This document shows, piece after piece, positions 8,070 to 16,246 of a stretch of DNA of 64,000 nt. Positions within the stretch are counted from its first letter, which is position 1; each line of letters opens with the position of its first letter. The stretch is taken from assembly GCA_964203275.1 (NCBI GenBank), contig CAXNMF010000002.1:186001-250000 (forward strand), written 5' to 3'. The position numbers and the translations under genes are program-made. The notes under the pieces are model-generated. The model worked only from the letters and a program-made list of their open reading frames with translations, had not been told where the DNA came from and ran no database searches. The stretch is from Ga0077527 sp945862135 (GTDB lineage: Bacteria > Pseudomonadota > Gammaproteobacteria > Burkholderiales > SG8-41).

Positions 8070-8926
8070 GCGAGCAGTCCAGGGGAGCGATCACCATCAA
8101 GGATCTCGGTGTGGTGTTTAACGCCGGGGGCAATACCGTCGAGGCGGTGAGTTCAGTGAGCATGGATGTAAAACCCGGCGAGTTTGTTTCCCTGATTGGC
8201 CCATCGGGTTGCGGCAAATCGACGCTGCTCAATATCGTGGCCGGTTTTGTAAAAGCGACTTCAGGAGATGCACTGCTGGACGGTGCTCCGATCAGGGGGC
8301 CGGGTTCCGATCGCGGCGTGGTGTTCCAGCAGTACTCGCTGTTTCCTTGGCTGTCAGTTCGCAAAAATGTGGAGTTCGGGCTGAAAATGAAAGGTGTGCC
8401 GTCTGCACAACGGGTGCCGCAGGCGCGGACACTGCTCGGGCTGGCCGGCCTGCTGGCTTTCGAAAATCATTATCCGGACCAGCTTTCAGGCGGTATGAAG
8501 CAGCGCGTCGGCATTGTGCGCGCACTGGCTACCAGTCCGCAGGTGCTGCTGATGGACGAACCCTTTGGCGCGCTGGATGCACAGACCAGGGTGGTGATGC
8601 AGGAAATCCTCACCAATATGTGGCAGCAGTTCCGCATTTCTGTGCTGTTTGTGACTCACGACATCGACGAGTCGATATTTCTGTCGGACAAGATCTATGT
8701 CATGACGGCGCGACCTGGGCGCATCAAGGCCGAGATCAAGGTGCCGTTGCCGCGCCCGCGCACGCCCGAAATGACGTACACGCCGGAATTTATCGGACTG
8801 GTGCAACAGTTAAAAGCCTTGATTCGCGAAGAGTCACTGGCGGCTATGGGGTCGGAACTGAAAGATGGCGGGCTCAGCGGCTTTGGTGTGGAAGTCGGTC
8901 CGCGCGGCGTCGAGGAAATCGTATAA
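8066..8926 (+). CDS. NitT/TauT-type ABC transporter ATP-binding protein
   Basis: A 286-residue ABC ATPase of the SsuB/TauB group. It shows Walker A GPSGCGKST, Q-loop VVFQQYSLFPW, signature LSGGMKQR, Walker B VLLMDEPFGALD and the switch His in VTHDIDES. The start ATG overlaps the permease stop. It powers uptake with the preceding permease and binding protein, making a complete importer inside the redox operon. The C-terminal tail of about 30 residues (LAAMGSELKDGGLSG onward) is longer than in typical TauB and unassigned. Confidence 0.93.
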   Translation: MSEQSRGAITIKDLGVVFNAGGNTVEAVSSVSMDVKPGEFVSLIGPSGCGKSTLLNIVAGFVKATSGDALLDGAPIRGPGSDRGVVFQQYSLFPWLSVRKNVEFGLKMKGVPSAQRVPQARTLLGLAGLLAFENHYPDQLSGGMKQRVGIVRALATSPQVLLMDEPFGALDAQTRVVMQEILTNMWQQFRISVLFVTHDIDESIFLSDKIYVMTARPGRIKAEIKVPLPRPRTPEMTYTPEFIGLVQQLKALIREESLAAMGSELKDGGLSGFGVEVGPRGVEEIV

Positions 8927-8931
8927 CCGGT

Positions 8932-9297
8932 ATGCCTGTCGAATTACGCCCTTTGGAAATCCGCAATCATCGCGATGGCCGCTGGCTGGAAATCGCTTGG
9001 TCAGACGGCGTCACTGCTGTCATGCCGCACAGGCTGCTGCGTGAGGCCTGCCGGTGTGCGCATTGCCTTGCGGCGAAGAAAGCCGGGAAAATGGTGATTG
9101 CTGAAGCGGGCATCTGCCTGGATGTGGTGGAACCCTATGGCCCGAATGCACTGCGCTTTAGCTTTGATGACGGCCACAACCGGGGTTTGTATCCATTCGC
9201 GTATCTGCGCGAATTGCCGGCGGGCAGTCGGTCAGTTGCCGGTTTTCAACAGGAAAACGAATTGGCAAATCCGAGCAGCAGTTCGGGGCTCAGGTAA
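8932..9297 (+). CDS. DUF971 (GBBH-like N-terminal) domain protein
   Basis: A 121-residue protein beginning 5 nt after the ATPase stop. The DUF971 pattern is clear: LEIAWSDGVTAVMPHRLLRE, then CRCAHC, and later LRFSFDDGHNRGLYPFAYLREL. The Cys-rich LREACRCAHC segment may bind a metal. DUF971 is the N-terminal domain of gamma-butyrobetaine hydroxylases and is also found with Mrp-type Fe-S carriers, so a role in Fe-S maturation or in holding a substrate is conceivable but unproven. It is the last gene of the operon; the 3' end overlaps a convergent small ORF. Confidence 0.8.
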   Translation: MPVELRPLEIRNHRDGRWLEIAWSDGVTAVMPHRLLREACRCAHCLAAKKAGKMVIAEAGICLDVVEPYGPNALRFSFDDGHNRGLYPFAYLRELPAGSRSVAGFQQENELANPSSSSGLR

Positions 9298-9380
9298 CCA
9301 CGGAATGTGGCAAAAGTCAGGCCCGCGGCCAGGATTGCCAGCACGATCCATACCAGCACTTTGTTCTGAATCTGCGTCAT
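9246..9380 (-). CDS. Small single-span membrane protein (44 aa), convergent to the DUF971 gene
   Basis: The minus strand encodes 44 residues starting MTQIQNKVLVWIVLAILAAG and ending GFANSFSC. There is a short polar N-terminus, one clear membrane helix (about residues 8-26), then FRGYLSPELLLG and a terminal Cys. The stop is antisense to the last 52 nt of the DUF971 gene. The upstream ribosome site is weak (GGAT). Hydrophobic pattern, clean start and stop, and location in an otherwise empty gap support a real gene. I have the impression of similar small proteins in other betaproteobacteria but cannot verify it. Function unknown. Confidence 0.55.
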   Translation of the reverse strand: MTQIQNKVLVWIVLAILAAGLTFATFRGYLSPELLLGFANSFSC

Positions 9381-9472
9381 CGCGAATCAAATCCATTTGA
9401 TGCCCGATTATTGCATGCCGCCGCGCCCATTATCGCCGCTGGCGCTAAGCAAATAACCCTTTGCGACAAGCC

Positions 9473-12400
9473 ATGGATACCCCAGTTGATATAATTTCCC
9501 CTTTGTCTTTTCCCCGGATCACCGTGAGCACTGCTGCCAACCTGAAATTCGAGTTTTCATTCGATGATTTTTATCGCCGCGATGGTCTGGTTCGATTGGA
9601 TCAGGTTTTTTTACGCGAATTGGCGCAGGCCGATGCCGCGCTGCATGGCCAGTTGCTCGCGGCACGCAAAGCAGCCGAACCGATTGCGGCAAAAGTGGAA
9701 TCCGAATTGCTGCTCGCGTTGGCGCCGCATCTTGATGATTTCATTGGCCAGTTGTTCAACATTGAAACCGAGGTTAGGGCGCTGTCCGCACAACACCACA
9801 AACTGGCACCGCTTTACAGCATCAAACGCCTGTTTGTTCAGCGCAAGGCCATGCACAAGTACAAGGCCGATGCCGCAGCAGGTATTGACGGCACCGCAGT
9901 GGGACGCAAACTAGAAGCCCTGTTCGGTGAGCCTTTGACTGAACTGGTTTTTGCAAATCATGTTACGCAATGGCAGCAGAATGAAGCAGGCCATGCGGAG
10001 GCGCTTGATCTCGCGTTGCAATACGCTGCCTGGGCATCCCACACTGAAGCCGGTCATGCGCGGCATCACGACGGCGTGCTGTTCAAGTCACCGCATAAAC
10101 TGGATTTTCAGAATCTGGTTCCATCGCAGGTCAACACGACCAAGGGTTATACCGAGCACCGCTTTGACGTGTCGCGCCTGCGCCAGCGTGCCGGGTTCAA
10201 ACTGACGGACAAGGGTACGGACCTGACCGGAGCACTGGACGAAGCGAATTACTGCATCTGGTGTCACGAACAGGGCAAGGACTCCTGCTCAAAAGGGCTG
10301 AAGGAGAAGGGTGCGAGCGGACGTGGCGCACAATCCTTCAAAAAATCCCCGTTCGGCATCACGCTGGCCGGGTGCCCGCTCGAAGAAAAAATTTCAGAAT
10401 TCCACAAGGCGAAGACTGAGGGTCTGGCCATCGGTGCATTGGCCATCATTGCCATCGATAACCCGATGGCGGCGGCGACCGGTCACCGCATCTGCAACGA
10501 TTGCATGAAAGCCTGCATTTATCAGAAGCAGGAACCGGTTGATATCCCGCAGGCCGAAACGCGCACGCTGAAAGATGTGCTCGAATTGCCGTGGGGCTTT
10601 GAAATCTACAGTCTGCTGACACGCTGGAATCCGCTGAACCTGCGCAATCCTTATCCCAAAGCCCCGTCCGGGAAACGGATCATGGTCGCCGGCATGGGGC
10701 CCGCAGGTTTTTCGCTGTCGCATTTCCTGATGAACGACGGCCACACGGTGGTCGGCATTGACGGCCTGAAAATCGAGCCCTTGCCGCCGGCGCTGTCCGG
10801 TGTTGATGGCGCGGGCAAGCGGGTGCCGTTCCAGCCGATCCGCGACATCCGCGATCTGTATGAATCGCTGGATACACGGGCGATGGCTGGCTTCGGCGGC
10901 GTTGCCGAATACGGCATAACCGTGCGTTGGGATAAAAACTTCTTAAAAATCATACGTTTGCTGCTTGAGCGTCGTGAGCAATTCTCGCTCATTGGTGGCG
11001 TGCGCTTCGGCGGCACGGTGACGGCTGAAGACGCGTTCGAGCTGGGGTTTGACCACATCGCACTGGCCATCGGCGCCGGACGTCCTACGGTGCTCGACAT
11101 GCCCAACGGCCTGGCGCGTGGCGTGCGCACGGCTTCGGATTTCCTGATGGCGCTGCAACTGACCGGCGCGGCCAAGGATGATTCCATTGCCAATATGCAA
11201 CTGCGTTTGCCGGTGGTGGTCATTGGTGGCGGGCTGACGGCGATCGACACGGCGACCGAATCGCTGGCCTATTACCCGTTGCAAGTCGAGAAATTCCTCA
11301 AGCGTCATGAAACCCTGGTTGCCAAACTTGGTGAGGCCGGAACGCGCATCACCTGGGCACCGGAGGAACGCGGCATTGCCGAAGAATTCATTGCGCATGC
11401 ACGGGCAATACGCGACGAGCGTGCCGCAGCCGCCAAGGAAGGCCGTGAAGCGCGTGTCTTGCAGTTATTGCAGTCCTGGGGCGGCGCGACCATTGCCTAT
11501 CGTAAGCGTATGGTCGACAGTCCGTCCTACACGCTGAACCACGAGGAAATCGACAAAGCACTGGAAGAAGGCATCACTTTCGCCGAATGTCTGACGCCGC
11601 TGGCCATTGAGACCGATCAATACGGCCATGCCAGCGGGCTCAAGGTGGCGGTACAAACCAAGGGCGAAGATGGCGAGTGGAAAGATGCCGGTCAGGCAGT
11701 GATGCCGGCAAAAGCCGTGCTGATTGCCGCAGGCACGCAACCGAATACCGTGCTGGCGCGTGAAGACGCCGATCATTTTGTGCTCGACGGCCGTTACTTC
11801 CGCGCCTGTGATGAAAGCGGCCAACCCATCGCTGCCGAAAAATCCATTTCCAAACCCAACGCGATCAATGTGCTGCTGTCGAAACGCGACGACGGCCGCT
11901 GCATCAGCTTTTTCGGCGATGTGCATCCGTCGTTCTTCGGTAATGTGGTCAAAGCGGTCGGCAGTGCGAAGCAGGGTTATCCGGTGGTGAGCAAAGTGCT
12001 GGAAAAAATCCAGCCCGCTGCGAAAACCGATGACGCCGGCTTCCTGGCCAAGCTGCAGGGTGAATTGCGCGCTACCGTGCATGAGGTGAAGCGCCTGACG
12101 CCGACCATTGTCGAGGTGATCATCAAGGCGCCGCTGGCCGCGCGGCGCTTCCAGCCTGGGCAGTTTTATCGGCTGCAGAATTTCGAAGCCCGTGCGCAGA
12201 AGTCGCAGGGCAGCACACTGGCGATGGAAGGTCTGGCGCTGACCGGCGCCTGGGTCGATCGTGAGAAAGGTCTGCTGTCGACCATCGTTCTGGAAATGGG
12301 CGGCTCGAGCAACCTGTGCATGGAACTCAAACCGGGCGAACCGGTGATCCTGATGGGGCCGACCGGTGCACCGACCGAAATCACATCTGGCGAGACCGTC

Positions 12401-13033
12401 GTGCTGGTTGGCGGCGGCTTGGGCAATGCCGTGTTGTTTTCCATTGGCCAGGCCATGCGCCAGGCGGGCAGCAAGGTGCTTTATTTTGCCGGCTACAAAT
12501 CAATGGCCGACCGTTACCATGTGGAAAACATCGAAGCCGCCAGCGATGTGGTGATCTGGTGCTGTGATGAACAGCCGGGGTTCAAACCTTCGCGTCCGTC
12601 TGATCGCACCTTCGTCGGCAATATCGTGCAGGCGATGAAGAGTTATGCCTCGGGTGCTCTCGGCGAGCAGGCAATTCCGTTCAGTGATGCCGACCGCATT
12701 ATCGCCATCGGCTCGGACAAGATGATGGCGGCGGTGGCCAGGGCGCGGCATGAAATCCTCAAGCCGCATCTTAAGGAATGCCATCACGCTGTCGGCTCCA
12801 TCAATTCGCCGATGCAGTGCATGATGAAAGAGATCTGTGCCCAGTGCCTGCAACCGCATGTTGATCCCAAGACTGGCAAGAAGAGTTACGTGTTCTCCTG
12901 CTTCAATCAGGATCAGGAACTGGATCATGTCGACTGGCCGGCGCTGGATCAGCGGCTGAAACAGAACTCGACCCAGGAAAAACTGACGGCGGCCTGGTTG
13001 CGTCACTGCCTGACGAAGTATATCCCGCAGTAA
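9473..13033 (+). CDS. Giant FAD/NAD(P) oxidoreductase: GltD/NfnB-like plus PyrK/NfnA-like fusion
   Basis: A protein of about 1186 residues. Residues 1-250 are an unrecognised, mainly helical region. From about 260 comes a GltD-like Fe-S segment (CIWCHEQGKDSC at C261; CNDCMKACIY at C341), then two dinucleotide-binding motifs (MVAGMGPAGFS near 404 and VVVIGGGLTAID near 581), as in the small subunit of glutamate synthase and NfnB. From about 865 there is a ferredoxin-reductase-like unit (RRFQPGQFYRLQN, VVLVGGGLGNAVL). It ends in a [2Fe-2S]-type cluster (C1116, CMMKEICAQC, then FSC), as in PyrK and NfnA. ATG 9473 has no ribosome site. GTG 9524 is a possible start, since a TATAAT lies at 9490-9495. 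It probably shuttles electrons between NAD(P)H and ferredoxin; substrate unknown. Confidence 0.85.
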   Translation: MDTPVDIISPLSFPRITVSTAANLKFEFSFDDFYRRDGLVRLDQVFLRELAQADAALHGQLLAARKAAEPIAAKVESELLLALAPHLDDFIGQLFNIETEVRALSAQHHKLAPLYSIKRLFVQRKAMHKYKADAAAGIDGTAVGRKLEALFGEPLTELVFANHVTQWQQNEAGHAEALDLALQYAAWASHTEAGHARHHDGVLFKSPHKLDFQNLVPSQVNTTKGYTEHRFDVSRLRQRAGFKLTDKGTDLTGALDEANYCIWCHEQGKDSCSKGLKEKGASGRGAQSFKKSPFGITLAGCPLEEKISEFHKAKTEGLAIGALAIIAIDNPMAAATGHRICNDCMKACIYQKQEPVDIPQAETRTLKDVLELPWGFEIYSLLTRWNPLNLRNPYPKAPSGKRIMVAGMGPAGFSLSHFLMNDGHTVVGIDGLKIEPLPPALSGVDGAGKRVPFQPIRDIRDLYESLDTRAMAGFGGVAEYGITVRWDKNFLKIIRLLLERREQFSLIGGVRFGGTVTAEDAFELGFDHIALAIGAGRPTVLDMPNGLARGVRTASDFLMALQLTGAAKDDSIANMQLRLPVVVIGGGLTAIDTATESLAYYPLQVEKFLKRHETLVAKLGEAGTRITWAPEERGIAEEFIAHARAIRDERAAAAKEGREARVLQLLQSWGGATIAYRKRMVDSPSYTLNHEEIDKALEEGITFAECLTPLAIETDQYGHASGLKVAVQTKGEDGEWKDAGQAVMPAKAVLIAAGTQPNTVLAREDADHFVLDGRYFRACDESGQPIAAEKSISKPNAINVLLSKRDDGRCISFFGDVHPSFFGNVVKAVGSAKQGYPVVSKVLEKIQPAAKTDDAGFLAKLQGELRATVHEVKRLTPTIVEVIIKAPLAARRFQPGQFYRLQNFEARAQKSQGSTLAMEGLALTGAWVDREKGLLSTIVLEMGGSSNLCMELKPGEPVILMGPTGAPTEITSGETVVLVGGGLGNAVLFSIGQAMRQAGSKVLYFAGYKSMADRYHVENIEAASDVVIWCCDEQPGFKPSRPSDRTFVGNIVQAMKSYASGALGEQAIPFSDADRIIAIGSDKMMAAVARARHEILKPHLKECHHAVGSINSPMQCMMKEICAQCLQPHVDPKTGKKSYVFSCFNQDQELDHVDWPALDQRLKQNSTQEKLTAAWLRHCLTKYIPQ

Positions 13034-13034
13034 T

Positions 13035-13066
13035 AAAAATGGGCAGCCTCGGCTGCCCATTTTTAT
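13035..13066. terminator. Strong bidirectional intrinsic terminator
   Basis: A perfect 14-bp stem (13035-13048 with 13051-13064) has a GC core GGGCAGCC/GGCTGCCC flanked by A5 and T5 runs and a 2-nt TC loop. It lies between the converging oxidoreductase and aminotransferase genes and can stop transcription from both sides. Confidence 0.9.
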
Positions 13067-13080
13067 GTATGTATTGTAAT

Positions 13081-13107
13081 TAAGTTATTGTTTATAAATA
13101 ACTTTTA
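13081..13107 (+). repeat. AT-rich interrupted palindrome family, copy 2 (best palindrome)
   Basis: AAGTTATT and AATAACTT form perfect 8-bp arms around a 7-nt spacer (GTTTATA). The 3' edge supplies the stop codon of the aminotransferase gene on the minus strand. This copy and the one at 62.9 kb define the family. Confidence 0.6.
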
Positions 13108-14436
13108 ACCGTTCCGCCCAACTTCGCGCAGCGCATCAGCCAATGTGCCGACCAGTTCATCGATCTGCGCCTTGCTGATGATCAGTGGCGGCGAGAGGGC
13201 AATGATGTCGCCTGTGGTGCGGATCAACACGCCTTTTTCATAACACTTGAGGAAAGTTTCGAAAGCGCGCGCGGTCGGCGCACCGGGACGCGCTTCAAGT
13301 TCAATGCCGGCGACCATGCCCATATTACGCACGTCGATGACATTGGGCATTTCGCGCAGCGATTGCACAGCCTGTTCGAAATAGGGCGCCAGTTCCTGGC
13401 CGCGCTGATACAAACCTTCTTCTTCGAAGGTATCCAGGCTGGCCAGTGCCGCGGCCGTTGCCAGCGGATGGCCGGAGTAGGTATAACCATGGAACAGTTC
13501 GACCATTCCGGCCGGCGCGTTATTGACCACGGTTTCGTAAATATCGCGACGCACGATGACCGCGCCCATCGGCACGGTACCGTTGGTCAGCCCCTTGGCG
13601 ACGATCATCATGTCCGGCACTACGCCAACCGCATCAGCGGCAAAGCAGGGGCCGGTGCGGCCGAAACCGGTGATGACTTCATCGAATATCAGCAGCAGGC
13701 CGTATTTGTCGCAGATCTGGCGCAGGCGTTCGAGATAACCCTTGGGCGGGACCAATACGCCGGTGGAACCGGCAAGCGGTTCGACAATGACGGCTGCGAT
13801 GTTGCTGGCATCGTGCAGCGGCACGATGCGTGTTTCGAGTTCATCCGCAAGATGTGCGCCCCAGGCCGGCTGACCGCGACTGAAGGCGTTTTCCTTCAGG
13901 TTGTGCGTATGCGCCATGTGGTCGACACGGAACAGCATGTTGCCGTAGACCTTGCGGTTGGCCGGGATGCCCCCGACCGAAATGCCGCCGAAGCCGGCGC
14001 CGTGATACCCGCGTTCACGACCGATCAGGACGTTGCGGTGACCTTCGCCGCGCGCCCGATGGTAGGCGAGTGCGATCTTTAATGCGGTGTCGACGCCTTC
14101 GGAGCCGGAGTTGCAATAGAACACGTGATCGAGGTCGCCCGGCGCCATGGCAGCCAGCCGCTCGGCGACACGGAAGGCATCGGGATGCCCCATCTGGAAC
14201 GCCGGCGCGTAGTCCATCGTGGCGACCTGTTTCTGTATGGCTTCGACGATTCGCGGGCGGCAATGACCGGCATTGACACACCACAGGCCGGAGGTGCCAT
14301 CGAGGATCTGGCGGCCGTCGTCAGTTGAATAATGCATGTCTTTGGCTGCCACCAGCATGCGTGGTGCCTGCTTGAAGGCCCGGTTGGCGGTGAAAGGCAT
14401 CCAGTAGGAATCGAGTTTGGTATCGCGTGCGGTCAT
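13105..14436 (-). CDS. Class III aminotransferase, omega-amino acid (beta-alanine):pyruvate type
   Basis: A 443-residue PLP enzyme of fold type I. It starts like omega-amino acid:pyruvate transaminases (LDSYWMPFTANRAFK), with DGTSGLWCVNAGH, the phosphate-binding region YCNSGSEGVDTALK, the PLP-pyridine Asp in LLIFDEVITGFGRTG and the Schiff-base Lys in MMIVAKGLTNG. It probably moves amino groups from beta-alanine or similar omega-amino acids to pyruvate. Taurine:pyruvate transaminase belongs to the same class and cannot be excluded by eye. It is divergent from the osmoprotectant-type transporter gene. Confidence 0.88.
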   Translation of the reverse strand: MTARDTKLDSYWMPFTANRAFKQAPRMLVAAKDMHYSTDDGRQILDGTSGLWCVNAGHCRPRIVEAIQKQVATMDYAPAFQMGHPDAFRVAERLAAMAPGDLDHVFYCNSGSEGVDTALKIALAYHRARGEGHRNVLIGRERGYHGAGFGGISVGGIPANRKVYGNMLFRVDHMAHTHNLKENAFSRGQPAWGAHLADELETRIVPLHDASNIAAVIVEPLAGSTGVLVPPKGYLERLRQICDKYGLLLIFDEVITGFGRTGPCFAADAVGVVPDMMIVAKGLTNGTVPMGAVIVRRDIYETVVNNAPAGMVELFHGYTYSGHPLATAAALASLDTFEEEGLYQRGQELAPYFEQAVQSLREMPNVIDVRNMGMVAGIELEARPGAPTARAFETFLKCYEKGVLIRTTGDIIALSPPLIISKAQIDELVGTLADALREVGRNG

Positions 14437-14507
14437 GACATATCCAGTGTGTTGGGTCGCGCTAATTCACAGTTGGCGTGCAGGTCACATGCTAACATCT
14501 TCAAGCC

Positions 14508-16067
14508 ATGCAACGATGCGATGCAACAGGCTCCAAATCCCAATTGCTGGCCTTGATGGTCGCTGCTGCAGTGCTCATTCTGCTGCAGATTGTTGCATCC
14601 CTTCCGGTCTGGGCCGCTGATCCGTTGCGTATCGGCTCGAAGCGCTTCACGGAATCGTACATTCTGGGAGAAATTCTTGTCGGCACCGCGCGACGAACGG
14701 GGCTCGACAATGTTGAGCATCGCCCCGGGCTGGGTAACTCAGCCATCCTGTTTTCTGCGCTGAAAAGCGGTTCGATTGATCTGTATCCCGACTACACCGG
14801 AACTGTCGCGCTCGAATTGCTCGGGCTGGCGTCGGTGCCTCCGTTGGCGGAATTGAATCGGCGATTGGCAGAACACGGATTGGCTGCAGGCGTTTTTTTG
14901 GGTTTCGAAAATGCCTATGCGCTGGCGATGCCTGAGCGCAAGGCCGATCAATCGGGCTACAAGGACATTGGTGATCTGCGCGTTGCGCAGGGTTTGCGCG
15001 CCGGCCTGTCCCCGGAATTTCTGAGCCGGCGGGATGGCTGGCCAAAATTACGTGCGGCCTATGAATTAGATGCATTGCAAATCCGCAGCCTTGAGCACGG
15101 ACTTGCCTATGAGGCGCTTGCACGGGATCAGGTCGATGTCATCGATGTTTACACCACCGATCCGAAAATCAATGAACAAAAACTCCGGATACTCCGTGAC
15201 AATCAAGGCGTCTTTCCGGCTTATGAGGCCTTGCTGATTTACAGGATGGATCTTCCCCAGCGCCATCCTGTGGCTTGGGCTGCGCTGGAGCGATTGCAGG
15301 GGTCGATGTCAGTAGAGACCGTTCGCAACATGAATGCTGCAGTGGAACTGGAAGGCCGGAGTTTCTCAGTGGTTGCGAATCAGTGGCTTGACCGGGCAAC
15401 GGGTGTTGCTGAAGCTCCCAGGTCATCCCTGGTGGACAGGTTGTTTGGGCCGGATCTTGTGCGCTTGACAGTGCAACACTTGCTGCTGGTTTTTAGCTCC
15501 TTATTGTTGAGTATTCTTGTCGGAATGCCGCTAGGCGTCTGGGCGCAACGTTGTCCGCCGGCCGGGCGCTGGATCATTCCAGGTGTTGGCATTTTGCAGA
15601 CCATTCCCAGCTTGGCCTTGCTGGCATTTCTGATTGCGCTTTTAGGCCAGATTGGTGCACTGCCCGCCATCTTGGCCCTGTTTTTTTATGCCTTGCTGCC
15701 CATTGTGCGCAGCACCGAGTCCGCCCTTAACGGGGTCGGCAAAGGCATGCTGGATGCGGGGCGAGCCCTTGGTTTGGACGCCCCGCAATGTCTGCGATTG
15801 ATTGAAATGCCGCTGGCGCTGCCCGGCCTGCTGGCCGGCATCAAGACTGCTGCGGTGATCAACGTCGGCACGGCCACTATCGCGGCATTTATCGGTGCAG
15901 GCGGCTACGGTGAACGGATCGTTGCCGGTCTTGCCGTAAATGACCGTGACCTGATGCTGGCGGGAGCGATCCCGGCCGCCGTTTTGGCACTACTTATGGA
16001 GCTTGTTTTCCGCTTGCTGGATCGTTTTGCCTGGAGAGGGCCGGTAACGGCGGGTCGCTTCCACTGA
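14508..16067 (+). CDS. Fused osmoprotectant-type ABC transporter: binding protein plus permease
   Basis: A 519-residue protein. An N-terminal membrane/signal segment ends near VWAAD. Residues about 40-300 are an OpuAC/ProX-like binding domain (LRIGSKRFTESYILGEIL, IDLYPDYTGTVALEL, VIDVYTTDPKI). Residues about 315-510 are an OpuCB-like permease with the EAA-type loop MLDAGRALGLDAPQCLRLIEMPLALPG. Binding domain first and permease second is the reverse of the OpuFB order. No ATPase gene is adjacent, so the energy subunit must come from elsewhere. Likely substrates are betaine or choline-type compounds. ATG 14556 is a second start candidate. Confidence 0.85.
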   Translation: MQRCDATGSKSQLLALMVAAAVLILLQIVASLPVWAADPLRIGSKRFTESYILGEILVGTARRTGLDNVEHRPGLGNSAILFSALKSGSIDLYPDYTGTVALELLGLASVPPLAELNRRLAEHGLAAGVFLGFENAYALAMPERKADQSGYKDIGDLRVAQGLRAGLSPEFLSRRDGWPKLRAAYELDALQIRSLEHGLAYEALARDQVDVIDVYTTDPKINEQKLRILRDNQGVFPAYEALLIYRMDLPQRHPVAWAALERLQGSMSVETVRNMNAAVELEGRSFSVVANQWLDRATGVAEAPRSSLVDRLFGPDLVRLTVQHLLLVFSSLLLSILVGMPLGVWAQRCPPAGRWIIPGVGILQTIPSLALLAFLIALLGQIGALPAILALFFYALLPIVRSTESALNGVGKGMLDAGRALGLDAPQCLRLIEMPLALPGLLAGIKTAAVINVGTATIAAFIGAGGYGERIVAGLAVNDRDLMLAGAIPAAVLALLMELVFRLLDRFAWRGPVTAGRFH

Positions 16068-16097
16068 GTGTCACATCATGGAAAATTGTGGATGTTT

Positions 16098-16124
16098 GAA
16101 CTAAATCAGAGGTTTCCGGTCTTT
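16098..16124 (+). promoter_or_regulatory. Possible sigma-E-type promoter of rpoE
   Basis: GAACT at 16098-16102 and TCTTT at 16120-16124 are separated by 17 nt, reminiscent of the sigma-E consensus (GAACTT, about 16 nt, TCTGA). Autoregulation of rpoE operons by such a promoter is well known. The match is imperfect, so this is only a candidate. Confidence 0.3.
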
Positions 16125-16146
16125 GCAATGACGCTTTAGCGGCACG

Positions 16147-16175
16147 TTTCTTACGGTTCACGGTGCAGTTATACT
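16147..16175 (+). promoter_or_regulatory. Possible sigma-70 promoter of rpoE
   Basis: TTTCTT (16147-16152), a 17-nt spacer and TATACT (16170-16175) lie about 70 nt before the rpoE start. The -10 is good and the -35 is poor. Confidence 0.4.
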
Positions 16176-16246
16176 GCTGCGCCGGTCAGTGCGTTTTGCC
16201 TGCCGGATAACGTAACCGCTGCAGCGTAGGGACCGGATAACAATTA

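Noticed and set aside
8209..8931. Upstream extension of the DUF971 frame through the ABC ATPase gene
   Set aside because: The extension overlaps a fully supported ATPase in another frame; DUF971 homology begins at 8932.
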